From Pelargonium tetragonum (lineage: Eukaryota > Streptophyta > Magnoliopsida > Geraniales > Geraniaceae), in the NCBI GenBank assembly GCA_036897445.1, contig JAYMTL010000201.1:1-20609 (forward strand): a stretch of DNA of 20,609 bases, given 5' to 3'. Shown here one piece after another: positions 7,832-16,500 of the stretch. The notes under the pieces are model-generated. The model was not told where the DNA came from and ran no database searches. It saw only the letters and a program-made list of their open reading frames with translations. Numbering within the stretch: the first letter of the stretch is position 1; every line of letters starts with the position of its first letter. The translations under genes were made by a program, and so were the position numbers.

Positions 7832-9714
7832 CTATTACTCTCGTAGCTTGTGCACATAGTTAGCCACTAAGGATAGCAAGAAAAAAGCTCATAGGCGTAG
7901 GAATTTCCTATAATAAAGTACTTTAGAGTACCCTTTATAACAAGTAAAAACTAATAACATTTGTTGGCTCTATAGTATATCTCGTAAAAACTACAGCATT
8001 TGCACCCCACCTTTTAGACTTTTATTTAGCTAGTGTACCATTAGATTAAAAGGGATTTCTGGAAATTAATAATACTTACGATAGGTAGTCAAGAATATAA
8101 AAGAGCTTGAAATTCCAATATTTGCGCTGACACAGACAGAAAAAGAGGGTGCTTAAAAGAACCTTACGAATAACAAGATTCCGCAAATTCCCCGAGGATC
8201 ACATTCTGTCACACTTCTTGTGAAAGTTTTTTATAACTACTAGAAATAGGGACTCTGGTAAAAACCCGAGGGTTGCAACCGGACATCTCAATACTAAAAA
8301 CTTAGTTCGAGAATTTCCTTTTAGAAAAACCTAACAAAAAAATCTCCGTCTTAGGGCTTACTTAGTTAAATACTAAAACCTGGATAAAGTGCGCCTCCCT
8401 AGATAAACTTTCTTAGAGGGTTGTACCCACATTATAAAGAATTTTTTGTATATTCTATTTTTTAAGAAAGGATCCTCACAGAGCGCTAGAGCTTACACAT
8501 AGTTACGGTTTCGTTTACACAACCTTCTGAACCCAGATTCTTATTATATATTGTATACTTTGTGAGGCGTGACATAATACTTGCTAAAAGAAATTTCTCA
8601 TATAATAGGTGTAGTTTTTCACGTGTCGTTTAGGAGAAAGACGGGTTCTCACAATGAGTCTACTAACGATAGAAAGATCTTAAGATACTTGTTCATAGGC
8701 CTTTTGGTTATCTAGACGTGCCTGGTAAATTGAATTCTATTATTATTTGCGGGTTGGGTAATCGAATTTCAAGTGCTCGAACTTAAGTGTTGAATAGGTC
8801 TACCAAGCAACCCTCCCAAACAAAGGGATTTTAAAAAAGGGGTATATAAATAAGGTCCTTGGAGGGAGCTTCCCTTATAGCCGTGCTAGGCATTTTCTTT
8901 AGTAGAATATTATGTAATTCTCACTTTTTTGGATTGTAAGTCCAGTAGCATAATAGCTTAATTAGGAATCAAAAAGCCCTGCCTTGCCTAAACCTCTGGA
9001 TAAATAGGTATACTAAATAGTGGACACCTCATATTAGTGATTAAAACAAAGACATATAGCCCCATACCTAGCCCGCGAGAAAGTGGTTCCCTAGAATTTA
9101 TATTGCCACTTTCATAGCCTAAAATCCCTTTTAGTAGTAACTCCGGGGTTATACTCTTTATTATTCTACGTTTCTTAGAAGTTCGTTATTTAGTAAGTTT
9201 ACGATAACAAGTCAATTTCTAGGTACACAGGGTTTTGAGTAATACAAAAGTAAAGAGACTGTCCCAGGATTGTCTAAGTTTCAAAATTCATTTTAACAAG
9301 GTTATGAGGACTCTTTGTGTAATGCTCGCTAAACTTAACAGCGGCCTTGGATCCTAAGGGAATCTCGACAAATTTACTAACGGAGCTCGCTTCCTTTTTT
9401 TTGTAACCCCTTTCATATTAATTCAAGATTCTGTGTTTTGGCTGTAAAATTACACAGGGTATACTTATAAGGGTTTCCTTGAGAAGATAGAGATTTCAGT
9501 TAATGATATAATAAATAAAGCCTTATAAAAGTTATTACTTAAAACAGCCTCAAGCCCATATATGTTAGCAATTGCTCTACACTAATAGGCCCTATTTTCA
9601 ATTCTGCTACCAACAAGGCACTATAACTTCATTTGATTCTAATATTGAATTGATAAAACTTGGTTTATGTTCTTCCTCTTTTTGATTTTATTATATATCC
9701 CTCGTCAAAGGAAT

Positions 9715-9737
9715 TTTCAAAAAAGGGGTTTTTGAAA
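9715..9737. repeat. 9-bp hairpin with AGGGG loop
   Basis: TTTCAAAAA (9715-9723) pairs perfectly with TTTTTGAAA (9729-9737) around AGGGG. AATT flanks both sides with a one-base offset, so the stem can be lengthened across a bulge. It lies just right of the minus-strand frame at 9763-9987, but a stem this AT-rich is a poor terminator candidate. Confidence 0.75.
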
Positions 9738-10250
9738 TTGTAGGAGCTCTATAATTAGCCGACTACATTTTCTTAATTAAAAAGGGTCTTATACTACCTG
9801 ACATAAAAGATTTTCGGTCCTTCGAGAGACTCCGCCGCCTTTTCAACAAAAGCGTTTCCTCTAGTGCAGGCTCAGTTATATGTGCATAGAGTTTCCCTTT
9901 TAGTTCTTCTTTACTTTGTTTAATAAAATGATTTGGGGTATGCGAGTAGCGAAGGAAAATTTCTTTTAATATTTTTGCTATAGACATTTAGCGTAAGCTC
10001 TTGCGTGTGCAGGCTAACTAGGGGATTAATACCGGACCCTTTTGTTTGAAATCAAGATACCTCTGAGTTTGTAGTCCAACCTACTACAAAGAAAATTCGA
10101 ACGCTGATGTTTAGTAAATAGTAAACACAAATCTTGTTATAGCTAGAAACGAGAATCTTTTTGAAAAATTCCAGGGATATCCCTCTTTAGGCAGAGCTAA
10201 TTAACTATTGTACCTTGAACTTATAGATAGAGTAGGCACAAAAGGGCAAT

Positions 10251-10262
10251 TTACGTACGTAA
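10251..10262. repeat. 12-bp perfect palindrome TTACGTACGTAA
   Basis: It is fully self-complementary with two CG steps and stands alone in AT-rich sequence. It has the form of a symmetric binding site, but there is no gene context to interpret it. Confidence 0.85.
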
Positions 10263-10300
10263 CCACAAGATTAAGGTTTTGCCTTCTTGAGGACCCTCAG

Positions 10301-13230
10301 AGGTACTACCAACTAAAGTTTGTTGATAATAGAATAAAAAGATTCTTAAAGTATAAAACAGTAAGCTAGCGGAGAGGGTTATAAGGAGCTTTCATAAGCA
10401 AGGATGGGGTTTTACAGGTAAGGAACTCTAACTTTAAGGCGGAGTTTCCGGATTCCGAAAGAAGAGTTGTACAGGGATATAAGATATAGGGTGTAGTTCT
10501 TAATGCTAAGAGTAGGACTCCTAAAAAGAGTTATTGGAAGTCAAAGTCTTGCTATCAAAACAAATATAAGTAGTAGGAAGTTCAGGAGCTTAATAGCTCT
10601 GAGGGAAAGTTTAGGTAAAGCTCTTAAAAATAAGTAAGTCAATAAGAGCCTTGTGCAAATAAAGGATTTTAAAAACTTCTAAGCAAAAAAGCTTAAGGAG
10701 ACACTAATAACATGAACGCTTAAAACTTAGGTCAGTGTACTAAAAGTATAAAGATTTTCTAATATTTAAGTAAAACTTTACAGTAGCTCTCAGGTGATTT
10801 TTGAAGTCCTAAAAGGGTATAGCCATACATACCTCTAAAGGAAGGTCATACTCTACGTTCAGTCAAGTAATTAGTAAGTTTTAGCTCTAACTCATTATAT
10901 TCCGTCATATCTTAAATTAGTATTACTTTTTTTATTAGGCATATCATAAATCTGAGAAAAGAGTAGAAAAATCCGAGTTTTAGCAATTTTAGCTATTCAA
11001 CCCCTGCGGCATCTAGGTCTCTTATATCTTTGTTAATCTTTTCAAATGAGGCCTCTTTTATATCGTGGAGTAACTTGAACCTCATGTGGAGAAACTCTTT
11101 TTACCTTTTGTATCCCACTTGGAGGGAAGACGCGCATTACTAAGCTGAGAAAGCCGTTCTAAAGCGTTTTTACATATTCTTTAGGTTTTTAAATCCCTTT
11201 ACTAAATAATTTTCAATTATACTTTTACTGGGTACCTCCACATAAAACATTTTTGACTCCTGGATAAGGGAACTGGAGCTTTAGGGTAAGCTCTTAAAAT
11301 TAGAAAATGAATCATACTTATAAGGTTCCTTTTAAAGTAATAAAACTCTCTATGCTATGGACTATAAAATTTTTGTAGTTATCGGGTTAAGAATGCCTTT
11401 TATTTTAAATCCTGTTTATGATTCTGAACTCTTATAATATCCCTGAGTAGTTTAAATACCTCCTAACTAACAGGTTAAAGAAAAGAATATGATGGTAAGT
11501 AAATGGGATTTGGAACTATAAGACTTCATTTTTAAAAGTTCCTCCTTGTCTTTATTTTCTTATTTTATATAGAAAGTAAATAAAGATTTTCAACGGGATT
11601 GTACTAAATTTGAATCAAGAAGTTAATTTGGTTATAATGCTTTTCTAAGAGATACGAGGATAAAACCTTTAACTTGAAATCTGTGCTCCTTTTACTAGTA
11701 ATTCTTTATTAGTGTCCTAATCTGAATAAGAGCTCCCGGGTATCCTTCGTTAAAGCGTCTCCTTAGCTGTTTAATACCGGGTAACCTATGAGTTACATCA
11801 ATTTAGGGAATATAAAAAGAAACATAATAGATACAATTATTATACAGAATTTTATCAGCGTACAACATTTAGAAATTACTTTAAGTTAGTGCTCCGTAAC
11901 TGAACTTTGTTAAGAACTCCGTCAACGAATATATATGGGTACCCCTAGAGAACTCATCACGATCCTTACTCTTTTCTTTTCTGAACCTAAAACAAAAACT
12001 TACATTATTTCCCTCATAGATAACACAGATTCAAAACTCGCTTAGGCTCCTAACTACTGAGTGTAACGTACCAGTACTTTATAAAGCTTCTTTATATAGT
12101 CCCGGAGAACTTGTTACTTTTTGTAAAATTGCAAGGATTTCTAATTGATATAAATACTGACGTTTACTTCTATGTTCTGTAATGTTTTCTCCTTATCTCA
12201 AAAGGGAATTCCAAAGAATCCATAGCTTATTAAGACTCTGTATAGACGAGATTCAATTTCAAATAACAAATATTTAGGATTGTTCCAACCTACTTTATAG
12301 ATTAGGTCTCTTGGAATAAAAAAGAAAAACTCTGTTTTACTTTAGTAGTATAGATCCTTAGTTAAGAAAAAGGGTATCTTTACATCTGCTACAAAAGGAC
12401 ATAGCTCCCCTAGTGTTAGGAATACGTGTGCACCCTTTCGGTTATTCTTGACAAGAATCCACTCAACTTTTAATACCCGAAACTTAGCAGGACTCCTTTT
12501 TGTAGATGGAGAGCTGGATTTTTTAGTTTAGGAACCCCTTTCTTGATAATATACACCTCTATTTGGCTTTGACCCTTGAAAATACCCTGAGTCAAAATTC
12601 AGAACTGAATAAAAGGGGACTCTTTATTACTTAGATTCTTTATTTTTGAGTAGACTTTTTACAATCTATATTAGGAGCTTACTTTCTTTAGGAACCCTAT
12701 CAAGATGCTCCTTGCTGGTGATGTAGCAATCCCAACGACGAGAAACGTAAACCAAAAGGATTCTCTTTTAATGCTGCAATTTCTGAGAATTTTTGCTAAA
12801 AGTAAAATAAAGTCTTAGTCAAGAAACTTGTATTAGATTCGTTTTTGGGTGAAGCTTGGGCATAAGTTGAAAAAGTGTCTTTTTATAGTATAGCTAGAGC
12901 ACCTCCTACAGGAGATTCCAGCAAAGTTGGAGTTATAGCTGGCTAAAAGTCTTATCAGAACCTAGGCATAATAAAGGGCAGTCATAGTGACATAGGCAGT
13001 GAGTCGCCTGTTGGGAAGAATGTATGTTATGTATAGAAGAAAAGCCTTAAAATAGTAAAGGGAAGTGATTGTCTTATATACCATACAAATTTTCAAAAGG
13101 CGAAGAAATTTTACAGCATATAAACAGTTTTGGCCGGTACATTAATATAGAGCTTTGTCAAAGGAATGCAGTAATTGTTTCATAAAACATATATCCATAG
13201 CAAAGGCTTAAAAAAATTCTTGAAGACTCC
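10301..13230. other. Non-coding spacer; purine-rich block at its left
   Basis: 10381-10680 holds 72 G and 35 C by hand count, with A also exceeding T: a purine-rich top strand. The part also holds a TACAGGTA copy (10413-10420), TAGGACTCCTA (10513-10523), AAGGTTCCTT (11322-11331), a sequence resembling the block element (11456-11485), a GTAAC/GTTAC hairpin (11781-11796), overlapping CTTTATA/TATAAAG stems (12077-12096), GGAATTCC (12205-12212), AGGACTCCT (12489-12497), a TTTAGGAACCC word repeated at 12527 and 12687, and CTCCT-AC-AGGAG (12903-12914). No gene, RNA gene or mobile element is visible. Confidence 0.6.
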
Positions 13231-13244
13231 TAAAGGAACCTTTA
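13231..13244. repeat. TAAAGG-AA-CCTTTA dyad, repeated at 14106
   Basis: The 13-mer AAAGGAACCTTTA occurs here (13232-13244) and again exactly at 14106-14118. The reverse orientation of its core, AAGGTTCCTT, occurs at 11322-11331 and 15961-15970, making four copies of one 10-base hairpin in both orientations. Confidence 0.8.
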
Positions 13245-13425
13245 TTTTTACTTAGTTGGGTAGTACTTGTTTTTATAAATATTAAAAAGCAGGGGGATTT
13301 TATGCTATTTGCGTAATTAAAATTATCTAGTGCATATCCCTGGAAATAGAAAAGGCACTCTCTACTAGGAGGAGCCGCTTGAAAAAAACAAATTGAAATT
13401 TTGAGTTATAACAAATAAATGAGAA

Positions 13426-13443
13426 ACAGGGGTCAACTCCTGT
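13426..13443 (+). repeat. 7-bp hairpin with TCAA tetraloop
   Basis: ACAGGGG (13426-13432) pairs with CTCCTGT (13437-13443) with one G-U pair, closing the four-base loop TCAA. It is compact and relatively GC-rich, so it is among the more stable-looking RNA hairpins here. AGGGTTAAG follows rather than a T tract. Confidence 0.6.
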
Positions 13444-14787
13444 AGGGTTAAGACTTAGTTAGCGTAATTGAAAGAAAGAAATTGCAGATTTAAATTGAGT
13501 AGTAAAAACCTTTTAGAAGCCCTCTAAAGCTCTATTGTGGTATCCAGCTTTAATATCATGACCGGGACCCCGCAATTCTAGCGAAATCTTCTTTAAAGGG
13601 GTCCTATAAAAAAGTTCTGGAGCGTTTTTAATTATTCTTATATTTGAAGGGGTTTTCGAGGTTAAGGAAGTCCTAACTTTTTAGAGAATACAGTACTTTT
13701 CTTTTCCTCATAGTAGGGACTCCTGTGTATTTATGCACAAGTTATAGGTCCTCGTATTTGAACCTTGGTTACGGACAATCTGAAAAGGTAGCTGCTTAAA
13801 AAATCTTTTAGCATTCTAAGCTTTTTTTTTTATAAGTGTCAAAGTTTTAGTAATAATTTTTAGTTAAGCAAAGATTTAGAGTAGAGTCTTTCTCTATAAA
13901 GGCGGTACTCTTAGCTTGAAACACTCAGCTTTTTCTGGCGTCTTATTCCGCGTGAAGCAGCAAGACTTAAGGGAACTATGTAATTTAAACTTAGAGGACA
14001 GGGATCCGAAGCTTAATAAGAAGAATATCCCCTTTTTGGAAAAGTTCCCAGGGGCCTCCTGCTTTAACGTCTCAGAAAAGCTAGAAAACAGGCTTTACTA
14101 GAAACAAAGGAACCTTTAAGCGTTAAGTGTAACTATAAAGCCTTTCCTTTATTTTTAATGAATTTTATACTTTTAAAAGCTGAATACAGCTAATTTAACT
14201 TAAACTTCAGGAATCAAATCCTTTTTAGGCTGCCCTAAATTAAGTAGAAAAGTTCTAAAGCCCTATAGTCTACTTCCAACTCTGTTTCAGGAAATTTTTT
14301 TATGAGTTCGTAGTATTTCGTTAGTATTTTCCTTAAATAAGTTTAGTCTCTTCAGTCAAAGGGCAGGAATCCTTAAATTCGGGAAATAGACTTCTTTTCT
14401 CTTTTTATCCCAGTCAGCCGGTTTTTGGTAGTAGCAGGCATCTCGTAAAAGAAACTGGAAATCTTAAAGGCACTTTATAATAAGTCTAGGGCTTTCCTTG
14501 GCTATAGTTTTTAATAAAATCGCGTACAAATACAGACTAGTAAACTGACTTTTAATTAGAAGGGATCCTATTTAGAGTTAAACAGTTAAGAAAAAACACT
14601 AGAGCAAGGTGTGTCAGCTTAATAAACTAATGAGTATAAAAAGGAATTCTCTTGTTTATAGTATGTAATATCAAAAAATAGGGGAAGGGTCCGGTTAGCC
14701 AAAGGATATACTTATATAGAATCTAGATATTCGATATCAAGGAGCTTCCCTGTTGAAAAATTGAATTAATCTAAGAAGGATGATAAA

Positions 14788-14829
14788 ACAAAATTTTGTG
14801 CGATCGCAAGGGGTTCTAATCCTTTTTAC
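14788..14829. repeat. Two abutting palindromes plus a hairpin
   Basis: ACAAAATTTTGT (14788-14799) is a perfect 12-bp palindrome. It shares its last T with TGCGATCGCA (14799-14808), a perfect 10-bp palindrome containing GCGATCGC. The next bases form an AAGG/CCTT hairpin (14808-14824) whose loop can also be read as a T-arm shape, GGTTCTAATCC. Three dyads with no spacer in 42 bases are unusual even in this window. The core octamer equals the cyanobacterial HIP1 repeat, but it occurs once here, so HIP1 identity is not implied. Confidence 0.7.
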
Positions 14830-14935
14830 TCCTGCTCTAAAATAAAAAGTTATGGGGGTAATATTAAAGGGTTGAGGCAAATTTAAACTATACAAGTGCA
14901 AACCCCTCTTTATGAAAAACTATATCAAATAACAA

Positions 14936-14978
14936 AACCGGCTAAACTGAAGATATAGATAGAGTCTCCCGGTTCAGT
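14936..14978 (+). other. Possible pseudoknot of two interleaved stems
   Basis: AACCGG (14936-14941) pairs with CCGGTT (14969-14974), while ACTGAA (14946-14951) pairs with TTCAGT (14973-14978). The arms alternate in order as in an H-type pseudoknot, with the two 3' arms overlapping by two bases, so either one stem shortens or the two compete. Both pairings are perfect 6-mers. No transcript is known, and chance remains possible. Confidence 0.35.
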
Positions 14979-15393
14979 GCTTAGCAAGACTTAAATTTGA
15001 CAGTAACGTTAGTGGAAAAGTTGTCTAATATTCTATTTCTAATTGCGGGATCAAGCTAGGATTGCGAGCGGTTAGAGGCACAAAAAGCGAGTCCTTTTTT
15101 AGAGCCAGTAGTATTGTACCCTACGCGGGCCCCTAAGGAGTTTTTACTCATGTAAATATAGTTTTTACTGGATCCCCCTCCGATTTATATCAAAAAGTCA
15201 GTATCCCTATTCATAACAAGTTGGAAAGCTTTATTTAACACAACCTAAAACTATATTTTAGAAAGCCTTTTTTTGGTTCATATCTAATCTATACCAGTTG
15301 AAAATGACTTGACTAAGCAAAACTGCATCTATCAGGGAATATCCCTAATTTTTTACACAACATCTTTTTGGGATCCCTACCAAAATTGAAAAG

Positions 15394-15409
15394 GAAAGAA
15401 ATTTCTTTC
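15394..15409. repeat. 16-bp perfect palindrome GAAAGAAATTTCTTTC
   Basis: The palindrome is exact. Its left half is purine-only and its right half pyrimidine-only. A GGGATCCC palindrome lies 16 bases upstream (15370-15377). In this composition about one 16-bp palindrome per window is expected by chance, so by itself it is weak evidence of function. Confidence 0.85.
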
Positions 15410-15816
15410 TTTCTATTTTTATACTTCGTCCTTCTGGTTATATAACTTTTTTAAGGCCACATAAACCTAATACTACCCCTTAACTAGAAAACCCTAATAG
15501 ACCCTATAGCAGGAAAACAGGCTTTCACTCTACTTCTCTTATTCCTTTCATTTTGGTGGCACAGAATCCGGAATAAAAGAAACTACTAATCTACAATACC
15601 CCTTATATTAGAATTTAACAAGAATGAATAACTAGGAATTTCCCTTAAAGGTCCGTTCCAGGGAAAACTAAACGTTACAATTTCTTTTTATTTCGGATTT
15701 ATAATAGACTTCCCAACAAGTCTTAATGGCTAATTAGAAGAGCTTTTTAAGTATAAGAGCTATCTTTATGTTTTGTTTTGCCTATCGCTTATAAATTATA
15801 TATTTGTGCTTATAGT

Positions 15817-15828
15817 AAGGAGCTCCTT
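15817..15828. repeat. 12-bp palindrome AAGGAGCTCCTT
   Basis: A perfect member of the AAGG...CCTT class. It sits in a wider imperfect dyad: AGTA before it and TTACT after it pair across a two-base bulge. Confidence 0.85.
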
Positions 15829-16500
15829 TTACTTACTAAGCAGTGTCCCGAGATAGTGAACTCATACAAGAACCAAAACCGGTCCAGCTAACCACCATTA
15901 GATAATTTAACCTTTTCCCGGCGAGCCGCAGCTTTTTCCTAGTTCCTAAAACATTCCATAAAGGTTCCTTCTTTATTTTAGCAATCAGCAAATAGAAAAA
16001 ACTAGAGTTCTTTAACTAAAAGCAAACCCCTAAAATGTAATAGATTTTTAATCTTTTTCACGGAATTCCGGATTCTTGGATAATTAATAAGCAAAAGTTC
16101 CCTATTGCACCCACTACATCCTAGGGGTTAAAATTTGAATTTTATGAAATATAGCTAAAATAAACAGCAAGTACTTATAACTTATATAAAAAGAAGTTCT
16201 CTTTTAATGCCGGCGCTTTCGAGTCAATTAGGAACCGATCCAGGCTTGAGCAATAAGGTTGTAGTCGTATAAATGTAAGAATGCCCTCATTTTATTCTAA
16301 TTTCTTTACTGCATTTGCCTTAGATTCCCTAAACTCAAATTATCTACTAAACTTAGCTTATCCGGTTTTTGTACTGGATTTCCCTGGGCGTGTCCCATTC
16401 CACAAGGTATCTCTATATTAAAAAGCTCCTAATCAAAGCGATAAGTGAGTATCTCCATAACGGAAGCCCCCACTACTTTAGTCTTAGGTTTGAAAAGTAA

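Larger units (their letters stand above)
6301..10300. other. Non-coding spacer, dyad-rich centre-left
   Basis: No gene is supported. Beyond the separately listed hairpins this part holds CTTAATTAAG (6552-6561), an AGCTG/CAGCT hairpin (7088-7106), CTCTAT/ATAGAG (7254-7270), three TATAA units (7366-7380), AAGGATTCCTT (7390-7400), TCCTT-TTTT-AAGGA (7675-7688), a bulged stem at 7913-7938, AACCC/GGGTT overlapping GGTTGCAACC (8263-8280), AGGATCCT (8469-8476), AAGG-T-CCTT (8852-8860), AGGGA-GCT-TCCCT (8863-8875), a near-palindrome around GGATCC (9346-9360), AAGG-GTTT-CCTT (9469-9480) and TTACGTACGTAA (10251-10262). The 74-codon minus-strand frame at 9763-9987, the longest in the window, has a stop directly before its ATG, no ribosome binding site and no recognisable motif. 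Confidence 0.6.
13231..16500. other. Non-coding spacer, dyad-rich centre-right
   Basis: Holds CGGG-AC-CCCG (13563-13572), a T10 tract (13822-13831), AGGAATCCT (14365-14373), GATAT-TCG-ATATC (14726-14738), abutting palindromes (14788-14829), the possible pseudoknot at 14936-14978, a twice-occurring AGTTTTTACT word (15139 and 15160), GGGATCCC (15370-15377), a 16-bp palindrome (15394-15409), AAGGAGCTCCTT (15817-15828), a CGGC-GA-GCCG hairpin with a short T tract (15919-15937), AGATT-TTT-AATCT (16042-16054), CGGAATTCCG (16061-16070) and TAAAATT-TG-AATTTTA (16129-16144). The TTG-started frame at 13916-14101 (61 codons; open from 13880) has no recognisable family and no clear ribosome binding site, so it is not called. 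Confidence 0.6.

Noticed and set aside
9763-9987. 74-codon minus-strand frame, the longest in the window
   Set aside because: Length is within chance, a TAA precedes the ATG directly, there is no ribosome binding site and the basic protein shows no known motif.
13916-14101. 61-codon TTG-started frame with mixed, protein-like composition
   Set aside because: The open run is only 73 codons from 13880, the start codon is weak, and no family or neighbour supports it.
14799-14808. GCGATCGC as a cyanobacterial HIP1 site
   Set aside because: A single occurrence in AT-rich DNA; HIP1 is defined by its high frequency.
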